DNA of 64,000 nucleotides from Marinobacter sp. (GTDB lineage: Bacteria; Pseudomonadota; Gammaproteobacteria; Pseudomonadales; Oleiphilaceae), in the NCBI GenBank assembly GCA_018402255.1, contig JAGYIS010000004.1:248001-312000 (forward strand), read 5' to 3'. Shown piece by piece: positions 19,569-27,554 of the stretch. Below the pieces are notes generated by a model. The model had not been told where the DNA came from. It was given only the letters and a program-made list of their open reading frames with translations, and made no database searches. Within the stretch, counting starts at the first letter, position 1. The number at the start of each line of letters is the position of its first letter. A program made the translations under genes and the position numbers.

Positions 19569-20670
19569 GCTTGCTGAACGATGCCCTGCGGGACGCTGAG
19601 CAGCGCCAAACCCGGCCCCAGGTGACGGGAACTTACACCGGTCAGCCTGCTGTCCAGCCGGCTGACACTTCGAAAACGCCATTGATCATTGGGCTGTTGG
19701 CCATCCTGGTGCTGATCGGTGGTGCTGGCACCTGGTGGCTGTTGTCTGATGATGTGGTACTCCCTGTCGCAGAAACAGCGGGTAGCAGCGCCTTGGTGGC
19801 GCCCGAACCCGCAGCGCCAGCCGCCAGTCCGGAACCAACCCCCTTGAACCCGTTCCCGAACAGCCGGCGGCAGCGCCGAACCAGCCTGAAATGCCGGTGG
19901 CAAAAGCTGAATCTGAACCTGAATCCGAGGTGCCAGCTGTCGCAGTGACCGCAAGCTCCGAGGCCGAGCCCACGGAGCCGGCCGCGCCACAACGAACCGT
20001 TTTTGCGGAGCCAAAAGAACCGGCGCCCACTGCCGCTCCTGAGCAAGCGTCCAACGCGAACCAGGCATCGGCAGAACCGGTAAAGCAGCAACGGGAAACC
20101 CCGGAAGCCGTTGACCTGCGCACCAGTCGTGAATTGTCTCGTTTGTTGGTCGCCGGCCAGAACACTGACGCGGAGCGACTATTGACAGCGTTGACCGATC
20201 GCCAGGCCGCTCCTCGCAGCCGGGAAGTCTTTGCCCGTGAAATGCTGGTGCAGGGTATGGCGGCCCGGGCGCTGGAGTGGTTGCCGGATGTGTTGACCAA
20301 CGAACACGTCAACCTGCGATTGCTCAAGGCCCGGGCGTTGTTGGATCAGGGTGAACTGGACGTCGCGATATCAACGCTGTCTGCCAGCGTGCCAGCGGTC
20401 GCCGACCAGGTGGAGTATCACATCACTCTGGCCACATTGTTGCAGCAGGCGGGTGACGCTGACGAAGCCGCCGGCCATTGGTCTGAACTGATCGCCTTTG
20501 ACGACAGCAAGGCCGCCTGGTGGTTGGGGCTTGCGATTGCCCTGGAAACCGGCGGTCGCTACCGCAGTGCAGTCCAGGCTTATGCCCAGGCCATGACGAT
20601 GCCGGGCTTGTCTGCCTCGCTGGCGGATTACGCCCGGGAACGTTTAAACGCATTGCAGGCGGGATCATGA
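19565..20670 (+). pseudogene. mshN: MSHA biogenesis protein MshN, frameshifted in a C run
   Basis: The start is GTG 19565 (MSLLNDALRDAEQRQ), behind AAGGAGG. One membrane segment (about 40-62) leads to a Pro/Glu/Ala-rich linker. After TPTP-like residues the frame is lost: the next part (LEPVPEQPAAAPNQPE, then TPR-like repeats to 20670) is in another frame. Adding one C to the CCCCC at 19839-19843 restores a continuous protein of about 368 residues. TPR repeats near the C-terminus (LLKARALLDQGELDVAIS) fit MshN. Either a sequencing undercall or a real deletion; both halves look well conserved, so the gene is probably intact in the cell. Confidence 0.82.
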
Positions 20671-22433
20671 CGACGGAACCGAAAAAGAAAGTCCGGCTAG
20701 GCGACCTGTTGGTTCAGAATGAGGTCATCACTGAGCAGCAGCTGATGACCGCCTTGCGTGAGCAAAAAAACACCGGTCGCAAACTGGGGCGAACCCTGAT
20801 TGATCTGGGTTACGTCGATGAAGACAACCTGCTCAATATCCTGTCACGGCAGTTGCAGGTGCCGTTCGTGCAGCTTCGTCATTACCAGTTCAATAACGAG
20901 CTGATAAAAAAGCTGCCAGAAGCCATGGCCCGCCGGTTCCGTGCCATCGTGCTTGCTGAAAAGGGCGGTGAATTGCTGGTCGGCATGGCCGACCCGCTGG
21001 ATATCTTCGCCTACGACGAACTGGTGCGGGTTCTCAAACAGCCGATCAAGCAGGCAGTAGTGCGGGAAAGTGAACTGCTGAATACGCTGGACCTGGTGTA
21101 TCGACGCACCGATGAAATCGCGTCGCTGGCGGAAGAACTGGAAGACGAGCTGGGTGATGACGCCTTCGACCTGGCCGATCTCTCTGCCGAATCCGAAAGC
21201 GCCGATGCGCCGGTGGTCAAGCTGTTGCAAACCCTGTTCGAGGATGCGGTGCAGGCGAGAAGTTCTGATATCCATATCGAGCCGGATGAATCTGTGGTGC
21301 GCATTCGCCAGCGAGTGGACGGCGTACTGCAAGAACAGGTGATGAAAGAAAAACGAGTGAACGCCGCGCTGGTGCTTCGATTGAAGCTGATGGCCGGGCT
21401 CAACATTTCCGAAAAGCGTCTGCCGCAGGATGGTCGTTTCAATGTGCGGGTAAAAGGTCGCAGCATTGATGTGCGGGTGTCGACCATGCCGGTTCAGTAT
21501 GGTGAATCGGTGGTCATGCGATTGCTGGATCAAAGCCAGGGCACGCTCGATCTCGAAGGCACCGGGATGCCGCCGCATCTGCTGGAACGCTTCCGCAAGC
21601 TGATCAAAAAGCCTCATGGCATGATCCTGGTCACCGGCCCCACCGGTAGTGGTAAAACCACCACCCTATATGGTGCGTTGACCGAACTGAATCAGCCGGA
21701 AGTGAAAATTATCACCGCTGAGGATCCGGTGGAATACCGCTTGCCGCGCATCACTCAGGTGCAGGTAAACCCGAAAATAGGCCTGGAGTTCGCGACCGTT
21801 CTCCGGTCGGCTCTGCGACAGGACCCGGACATTATTCTGGTGGGTGAGATGCGCGACCACCTGACCGCGGAAATCGGCTTGCGAGCAGCGATGACCGGTC
21901 ACCTGGTGCTGTCTACACTGCACACCAACGATTCCATCAGCAGTGCCATGCGCCTTATCGACATGGGCGCCGAGCCGTTCCTGGTGGCCAGTTCGTTGCT
22001 GGGCGTCGTTGCCCAGCGCCTGGTGCGCCGGGTTTGTGATAACTGCAAGGAAGCCTATCAGCCTACCGAGCAGGAACTGGTCTGGTTGAAATCGTTTGAT
22101 CTGGAACCGCTCGATATTGAAGCCGGCTTTGTCCACGGCCGTGGCTGCTATCAGTGCAGCAACACCGGTTATAAGGGCCGGGTGGGCGTGTACGAATTGC
22201 TGGAAATGAACGAAGACATGCTGGACGCCCTGCGACGCAAGGATGTCTCTGACTTTACTCGTTCGGCTCGCCGAAGCCCGCTGTTCCGACCCCTGGGCCA
22301 GTGTGCGATGGATCTTGCTCTGCAAGGTGTCACCTCTCTTCAGGAAGTGTCGCGGGTTGCCGCCACCTCCGATACCGACGTCTCTCTGGACGACGACCTG
22401 GCTGGTGACAGCGCTATAGGGGTAGATGACTGA
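20667..22433 (+). CDS. mshE: MSHA pilus extension ATPase MshE
   Basis: 588 residues. The N-terminus holds two tandem MshEN half-motifs, RLGDLLVQNEVITEQQLMTA and KLGRTLIDLGYVDEDNLL, the kind that binds cyclic di-GMP. The ATPase core has Walker A GPTGSGKTTT near residue 325, an Asp box, and EDPVEYRLPRITQVQVN. Zinc ligands are CDNC and CYQC (about 455-498). It powers pilus polymerisation from the cytoplasm with MshG. It starts at ATG 20667, overlapping the mshN stop. Confidence 0.94.
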   Translation: MTTEPKKKVRLGDLLVQNEVITEQQLMTALREQKNTGRKLGRTLIDLGYVDEDNLLNILSRQLQVPFVQLRHYQFNNELIKKLPEAMARRFRAIVLAEKGGELLVGMADPLDIFAYDELVRVLKQPIKQAVVRESELLNTLDLVYRRTDEIASLAEELEDELGDDAFDLADLSAESESADAPVVKLLQTLFEDAVQARSSDIHIEPDESVVRIRQRVDGVLQEQVMKEKRVNAALVLRLKLMAGLNISEKRLPQDGRFNVRVKGRSIDVRVSTMPVQYGESVVMRLLDQSQGTLDLEGTGMPPHLLERFRKLIKKPHGMILVTGPTGSGKTTTLYGALTELNQPEVKIITAEDPVEYRLPRITQVQVNPKIGLEFATVLRSALRQDPDIILVGEMRDHLTAEIGLRAAMTGHLVLSTLHTNDSISSAMRLIDMGAEPFLVASSLLGVVAQRLVRRVCDNCKEAYQPTEQELVWLKSFDLEPLDIEAGFVHGRGCYQCSNTGYKGRVGVYELLEMNEDMLDALRRKDVSDFTRSARRSPLFRPLGQCAMDLALQGVTSLQEVSRVAATSDTDVSLDDDLAGDSAIGVDD

Positions 22434-23662
22434 TGCAGTTCAGTTACCGGGGTAAAGACAACCGAGGCATCGCCCAGCAGGGCTCACTGAATGCGGCCAA
22501 TGCAGACGCCGCCGCCAGTGAGTTGGTGCGCCGCGGCATTACCCCGCTGACCATCGAAGAGCGTGAACAAAAGCCATCCGGCCTGGATAAGCTCAACAAT
22601 CTGGCTATTTTCCGAAAAAAAGTCTCCGTGGACGAGCTGATCGTCTTCTGCCGCCAGATGTATGCTTTGACCAAAGCGGGCATTCCGCTGATCCGAACCA
22701 TGCGCGGCCTGGCGGAAACCTCCCGGTCGCCGGTATTGGCGGAAGTACTGGAAGACATCACTAATCGGCTGGAAGGCGGCAATACCATGGCAACGGCCAT
22801 GCAGGCGCACCCGAAGGTGTTCTCCGAGCTGTTCATTGCCATGATTCACGTGGGCGAGAACACCGGCATGTTGGATGTTTCCTTCAAGCGCCTGTCCGAA
22901 ATTCTGGAGCTGGAAAGAGACACCAAGCGCCGGGTAAAACAGGCCCTGCGCTACCCGACGTTTGTGGTCATCGCGCTGCTGGCGGCCTTGATGGTGGTGA
23001 ACTTTCTGGTGATCCCCCGGTTTGCCTCGGTGTTCAGTCGCATGGGGGCTGACCTGCCGTTTCTGACTCAGGTATTGGTAGGCACCTCCAACTTCTTGCT
23101 GGGGTACTGGTACATCGTGTTGTTTGTCGTCGCGGCTATTGGACTGGTGTTGCGGCAGTGGAAAAAGACCGAAAACGGTCGGGAGATCTGGGATCGTTAC
23201 AAGCTGAAAACGCCCATCATCGGCCCGTTGCTGGAGCTGATCATGCTGAGCCGGTTTGCCCGTAACTTTGCCACCATGCTGACGGCCGGTATGCCGGTAA
23301 CGCATGCGCTGACGGTCGTGGCAGACGCCACCGACAACGCCTGGATTGCCCGCCACATCAAGGACATGCGCTACGGCATAGAGCGCGGCGAAAGCCTGCT
23401 GCGTACTGCCCGGAACAGCAAGATGTTCACCCCGCTGATCCTGCAGATGATTGCCGTGGGGGAAGAAACCGGCTCGGTCGACGACATGCTTAATAATGTT
23501 GCCGATTTTTACGATGAAGACGTGGATTACGGCCTGAAGCGACTGGCGGAATCCATCGAGCCAATATTGATTGTGGCCATGGGCGTTCTGGTGCTGATAC
23601 TGGCACTCGGCGTGTTCCTGCCAATATGGGATCTCGGCGCAGCGGCCATGGGACGGGGTTAG
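22433..23662 (+). CDS. mshG: MSHA pilus inner-membrane platform protein MshG (PilC-like)
   Basis: 409 residues, PilC/GspF family. It starts MQFSYRGKDNRGIAQQGSLNA, then has two cytoplasmic helical domains, each with an FCRQM/FARNFATML-type motif, and three membrane segments (about 172-196, 218-240 and 375-398). It sits in the inner membrane and is turned by MshE to insert pilin. The start overlaps the mshE stop (TGATG). Confidence 0.93.
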   Translation: MQFSYRGKDNRGIAQQGSLNAANADAAASELVRRGITPLTIEEREQKPSGLDKLNNLAIFRKKVSVDELIVFCRQMYALTKAGIPLIRTMRGLAETSRSPVLAEVLEDITNRLEGGNTMATAMQAHPKVFSELFIAMIHVGENTGMLDVSFKRLSEILELERDTKRRVKQALRYPTFVVIALLAALMVVNFLVIPRFASVFSRMGADLPFLTQVLVGTSNFLLGYWYIVLFVVAAIGLVLRQWKKTENGREIWDRYKLKTPIIGPLLELIMLSRFARNFATMLTAGMPVTHALTVVADATDNAWIARHIKDMRYGIERGESLLRTARNSKMFTPLILQMIAVGEETGSVDDMLNNVADFYDEDVDYGLKRLAESIEPILIVAMGVLVLILALGVFLPIWDLGAAAMGRG

Positions 23663-24243
23663 TGCGGGAGCGGGCCTGGTCTTCGGCGAAAGGCCTGTTA
23701 AACGGCAGACGAGTGCGTTTGTTCATCGCCCTTGCCGTGCTTTTTACCCTTTGGTGGGTGTTGATGGGAAAGCTGGAAACCGAGCTCCAGCGCGCGGAAC
23801 AGCAAAGCGTCAATATGGTGCTGAGCCAACTCAGGTCGGCCCTGGTGGTAAAAGGCGCTGAATCCATGTTGAGCCGGGAACAAAGCCTGGAACAGCTGGT
23901 CGGAGACAACCCGTTTGAGTGGCTGGACCACCAATGGCCGATGTATCGGGGCCAGTGCGACCAAGGCAACCCAAAACGCGGGCACTGGTGCTTTGCACGC
24001 AGGCTACAAAAAGAAACAGGCGAAGACGGTAAAGGTTGGTTAATTTATAACCCAAAGCAGCCGATAACCATTAATGGCAAGCTTGCAGAACCCGATCAGC
24101 CGTTAGCCTGGGCAGTGATAACCGAATTTGCAGACCGCAACAGGAACAACCTGCGGGAGCATGATGAACGGCTAACCGGCCTGAAACTGGCACCGGTTCC
24201 GTTAGCAGACACCACCGTGAACCGGCAGGAGGCCGGGCGCTGA
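23662..24243 (+). CDS. mshF: MSHA biogenesis protein MshF
   Basis: 193 residues from GTG 23662, whose first base is the last of the mshG stop (TAGTG). One membrane segment (RLFIALAVLFTLWWVLMG, about 19-36) is followed by a periplasmic domain with EQQSVNMVLSQLRSALV and NPFEWLDHQWPMYRG. Position and the latter motif fit MshF, a poorly understood minor component of the locus. An upstream in-frame ATG at 23626 would lie inside mshG and is rejected. Confidence 0.78.
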   Translation: MRERAWSSAKGLLNGRRVRLFIALAVLFTLWWVLMGKLETELQRAEQQSVNMVLSQLRSALVVKGAESMLSREQSLEQLVGDNPFEWLDHQWPMYRGQCDQGNPKRGHWCFARRLQKETGEDGKGWLIYNPKQPITINGKLAEPDQPLAWAVITEFADRNRNNLREHDERLTGLKLAPVPLADTTVNRQEAGR

Positions 24244-24281
24244 GTGGCTAACACGATCTTCAACCGGCAAGAGGCTGACGA

Positions 24282-24782
24282 ATGATGCAGTACAACAGTA
24301 AGCAAAAACAAAAGGGGTTCACCCTGATTGAGCTGGTGGTGGTGATTGCCATCCTGGCTATTCTGGCCGCCTTCGCACTGCCGCGGTTTGCGCAGCTTTC
24401 GGAGCAGGCGCATGAATCCAGTATCAAGGGCACTTCGGGTGCTTTGAGTGCAGGTGTGGCTTTGGTTAAGGCTCAGTGGACTGTGAACGGCCTGACCTCG
24501 GCCGTCGCTGTAGTTGAAGGTTTTGGCAACGATGATGTTGCGGCTACGGATGATGGTTGGCCAGATCCAGATGCAAGCGGTGGCTGTGCAGCGCTTTGGA
24601 CCCGATTGCTTCAATCCAACGCCCCACGTATAGCCGCTGCCGGCGCTGCCGATGACACAACTGAATATCAGGCGACAGCGCCGTCAGCGGGTGTTTGCAA
24701 TTACGAGTATTTGCCAGACGGTGAGGGCAGTTTCATTGAGTACGATTCCGATACCGGTGAAGTAGTCACTGTAATTAACTAA
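24282..24782 (+). CDS. mshB: MSHA minor pilin MshB
   Basis: 166 residues with a class III signal: leader MMQYNSKQKQKG, then FTLIELVVVIAILAILAAFA with Glu at mature position 5, the site and helix read by prepilin peptidase. The paired ATGs at 24282 and 24285 leave the start open by one residue. The C-terminal part has a cysteine pair (GGCAALW, GVCNYEY). It lies just upstream of mshA and is probably a minor or alternative major pilin. Confidence 0.85.
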   Translation: MMQYNSKQKQKGFTLIELVVVIAILAILAAFALPRFAQLSEQAHESSIKGTSGALSAGVALVKAQWTVNGLTSAVAVVEGFGNDDVAATDDGWPDPDASGGCAALWTRLLQSNAPRIAAAGAADDTTEYQATAPSAGVCNYEYLPDGEGSFIEYDSDTGEVVTVIN

Positions 24783-24812
24783 GACTGAATCTTTATTCCA
24801 GGAGAAGTAGCT

Positions 24813-25289
24813 ATGACGATGCAAAATTTTACACCGAAGCGTGAAAAAGGTTTCACCCTGATCGAACTGGTTATGGTGATTGTGATTCTGGGTATTCTGG
24901 CGGCGTTCGCGTTGCCGCGGTTTGCGGATTTAAGTGGAGATGCTGAACTAGCATCAATCGAGGGCGCTCGCGGTAGCGTGCAGTCGGCTATGGGCATCGT
25001 TCGCTCCACTGCGCTGGCAAGAAGTGAAACAGGGCCTACTGGATCAATAACGCTCGAAGGACAACCGATTGCTTTAGTGAATGGCTATCTCGCCGCTAGC
25101 TCATTGGAAACGGCCGCTCAATTGGGCGATTTCGAAATTGGTACAGGCGGGGCTTTTGTTGCTACAGAAGGAACGGAAGGCAAGCCATGCTTTAACTTTA
25201 CTGAATCTACTGGAGAGAACGTTCCTTCAGCTGTGAGTGCGATTGGTGAACTTAATGCCGCTGCTGACGCCTGTACCGTAACGCCTTAA
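24813..25289 (+). CDS. mshA: MSHA major pilin MshA
   Basis: 158 residues; leader MTMQNFTPKREKG, cleavage before FTLIELVMVIVILGILAAFA, mature length about 145. A disulfide pair is likely between the Cys in GKPCFNF and that in ADACTVTP near the end. The first 40 mature residues are close to MshB, as expected for paralogues. The gene sits in a 30-base gap after mshB with CCAGGAGAAGTAGCT before the ATG, a strong ribosome binding site for an abundant protein. Confidence 0.88.
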   Translation: MTMQNFTPKREKGFTLIELVMVIVILGILAAFALPRFADLSGDAELASIEGARGSVQSAMGIVRSTALARSETGPTGSITLEGQPIALVNGYLAASSLETAAQLGDFEIGTGGAFVATEGTEGKPCFNFTESTGENVPSAVSAIGELNAAADACTVTP

Positions 25290-25372
25290 AAGTCTTAAAG
25301 TCAGGTTCTGGCAGCATTAGGGCGTTAAATTTAGAGCGAGCTCGCTTCTACGATTGATAGTTAGGGGTGGAT

Positions 25373-25855
25373 ATGGCCAAACAATTTGCCGCAAAAGCCT
25401 CTGGGTTTACTTTGGTCGAGTTGGTTATGGTCATCATCCTGATAGGTGTGCTTTCTGCCTTAGGAGTTGGCCTGTTCGCCAGAAGTTCCGCCTTCTCCCC
25501 CTTACTTGTCACCCAACAACTAGCCTCCGCCACGCTGCTTGCTCAACAAGCAGCGCTGGCGGGCAACCCTTCCAATTCTGTTGTCATCCGCCAAACCCCG
25601 AACGCCTTTGAGTTCGAGGCGGCAGATTCCCTATTCTCAATCCGCCGAGAGGGCGCCAACATGGCGTATCAGGTAGCCGGTCAATCCGGGCTTACTGCGA
25701 TTTCCAGCGGTGGATTACCGATTAATTTTGATCCCATGGGCCGCTTGGCGGCGCCATTCAATGGTCAGAATCTCCAATTCCAGATCTCCGGCGACAGCGA
25801 CTTTACCCTGTGCCTGAGCTCCCTCGGCGCGGTCTATCAGGGACCGTGCGCATGA
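25373..25855 (+). CDS. mshC: MSHA minor pilin MshC
   Basis: 160 residues from ATG 25373. Prepilin leader MAKQFAAKASG then FTLVELVMVIILIGVLSALG with Glu5. The C-terminal LCLSSLGAVYQGPCA carries a Cys pair. MshC-type proteins are thought to prime pilus assembly. It is 83 bases after mshA, the largest gap in the operon; that gap holds a 12-base palindrome AGCGAGCTCGCT (about 25334-25345) without a T run. The stop overlaps the mshD start. Confidence 0.85.
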   Translation: MAKQFAAKASGFTLVELVMVIILIGVLSALGVGLFARSSAFSPLLVTQQLASATLLAQQAALAGNPSNSVVIRQTPNAFEFEAADSLFSIRREGANMAYQVAGQSGLTAISSGGLPINFDPMGRLAAPFNGQNLQFQISGDSDFTLCLSSLGAVYQGPCA

Positions 25856-26369
25856 GGTTTTGCCGGCGGGTCAGGGGTAACCAGAAGGGCGCTACCCTGG
25901 TGGAGTTGGTCATGACCATTGTCATCATCAGCATTGCCATTGCAGGCGTAGTCGGCGCATTCGCACTGATCGCCGGCCGCAGTGCCGACCCCTCAATCAG
26001 ACCCGTGCGGTGGCGCTGGCGCAGCTCTATATGGATGAAATCCTGGCCAAATCCTTCGCCGAGCGCTCGCCGGTGGGTGGCGGCCCGGTTTCGGCTGCCG
26101 ATGCCGACTGCAGCAGTCTTGGCCCCAATGGCGAAACCCGGCGCACGTTTAACGATGTGGATGATTACCACAACCTCGCTGATACCGCGCCTGAAAACAG
26201 TGAGGAGGAGCCGCTGCCGGGTTACAACAGCTTCCGGGTCGCCATCTCGGTGACCTGTGCCGGCACCGATGTCGGGCTGGCCAGCCACGAGGCCAAACGC
26301 ATCGATATCACCATCACGGACCCATCCAGTAACGCCTACCTGTTCAGTGCCTACCGGGGGAATTTCTGA
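25852..26369 (+). pseudogene. mshD: MSHA minor pilin MshD, frameshifted in a C run
   Basis: ATG 25852 opens MRFCRRVRGNQKG, then ATLVELVMTIVIISIAIAGV, a prepilin helix with Glu5. At AGRSADP the frame is lost; LNQTRAVALAQLYMDEILAK and the rest to 26369 lie in another frame. One extra C in CCCC at 25989-25992 gives DPLNQTRAVALAQ and a continuous protein of about 172 residues, fitting MshD. The stop overlaps the mshO start. The same type of error as in mshN points to homopolymer miscalling. Confidence 0.82.
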
Positions 26370-27160
26370 TGCCCAGGCAGTCAGGTTTTACGTTGGTAGA
26401 GCTGGTGATGGTCATTGTGCTTTTGGGCATCGTTGCCACCATCTCGGTTCAGTTCGTAGCGTTGTCTACGGTCGGCGCGCTGGACGTCAGTAGTCGTCAG
26501 CAAAGAGCGCTGCAAAGCGTGGTGATCAGTGAGCAGATTACGCGGGAGGTCAGGGAGGCGTTCCCCTTGTCGGTCCGCGCCAACGGCCAATGTCTGGAAT
26601 GGCTGCCGATAATCGCGGCCACCAGTTACGATACCCTTACCATGGGCCCGGACTTTGACGGCGTTGCCATCGTACCTTTCGGTCGCGTCGTACCTGCTGG
26701 TGCCAGGCTGATTGTCTTTGGCTACGGCTCCGCCCAGTCGGATTTGTATGGCAGCGAAAATCCAGGCCCGGTCTCACCGGCAGTATCAGCTGATGTTTCA
26801 GCAAGTTCTGAAACCGTGAATCTCTCCCAAAACCATCGATTTCGTGAACGCTCGCCTGAGAAAAGGATCTACGCAGTAGCTAATCCGGTCAGCGTCTGTC
26901 AGATCAATAATTTTCTGTATCGTTTTAGTGGTTACACCCGGGCCGAGCTCCAGCCCACGGCTAGCGGGCTGAACGGCAGCGTCGGTCGAACCCGCGAAGT
27001 AATCAGTGCCAATCTGGTGAGCAATTCTTTCAATTTAAAAGTTATACCGCCTTCACTACGCCGCGCGGCGGTTGTCAATTTTGAGTTTGAACTAGTGAGT
27101 GATGATGGCAACGAGACTACCAACGTCAGCCAAGAGGTACAGATTCGCAATGTGCCCTGA
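26369..27160 (+). CDS. mshO: MSHA minor pilin MshO
   Basis: 263 residues with a very short leader MPRQSG and the helix FTLVELVMVIVLLGIVATIS (Glu5). The size and place between mshD and mshP fit MshO, a PulJ-like large minor pilin at the pilus tip complex. The C-terminal half has NLVSNSFNLKVIPPSLRRAAVVNFEFEL. It overlaps mshP by 11 bases. Confidence 0.85.
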   Translation: MPRQSGFTLVELVMVIVLLGIVATISVQFVALSTVGALDVSSRQQRALQSVVISEQITREVREAFPLSVRANGQCLEWLPIIAATSYDTLTMGPDFDGVAIVPFGRVVPAGARLIVFGYGSAQSDLYGSENPGPVSPAVSADVSASSETVNLSQNHRFRERSPEKRIYAVANPVSVCQINNFLYRFSGYTRAELQPTASGLNGSVGRTREVISANLVSNSFNLKVIPPSLRRAAVVNFEFELVSDDGNETTNVSQEVQIRNVP

Positions 27161-27554
27161 ACGCCCTCAACGTCTGCAAGCTGGGGCAGGGCTACCCGTG
27201 GCGTTGTTTGTCATTACGGTGTTGGCTCTGTTGGTTATTGGCCTGGCCCAGCTCCAGGAGAGTTCCAGCAAGAGCGTGAGTTTACAGATACAGTCCCAAC
27301 GAGCTTTTTTTGCAGCTGAAAGTGGAGCTCAGGTGTTAGTTGCTGACCTTCTGGCTGAAGCAGGCGAGGATCCGTTAAATGGCCCATCCATGTCTCAGCA
27401 GATAATTTTCAGCGGTGCTTCTGGATTGGTGGGATGCACTGCAAATGTCGAGTACAGCGTTGGGAGTGGGGGTGCCACGGTCACGAGTTACGGAATTTGT
27501 GGGGACGGCACTCCCGAGGAAGCGCGCAGAATAGTTGAGGTCAGGTTGCGATGA
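27150..27554 (+). CDS. mshP: MSHA biogenesis protein MshP (PilX-like)
   Basis: 134 residues from ATG 27150, within the mshO end. A membrane segment (LPVALFVITVLALLVIGLAQ) is followed by QSQRAFFAAESGAQV, a motif common to PilX/GspK-like pseudopilins; there is no FTLxE Glu5 motif. The tail has VGCTANVEYS and YGICGDG, a cysteine pair. mshQ begins inside its stop codon. Confidence 0.8.
   Translation: MCPERPQRLQAGAGLPVALFVITVLALLVIGLAQLQESSSKSVSLQIQSQRAFFAAESGAQVLVADLLAEAGEDPLNGPSMSQQIIFSGASGLVGCTANVEYSVGSGGATVTSYGICGDGTPEEARRIVEVRLR

Noticed and set aside
19836..19850. Programmed -1 frameshift in mshN
   Set aside because: The C run does not form a heptamer in the right frame and no downstream structure is visible; a missing base explains it more simply.
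25289..25372. Terminator between mshA and mshC
   Set aside because: AGCGAGCTCGCT is a palindrome with no loop and no T run after it.
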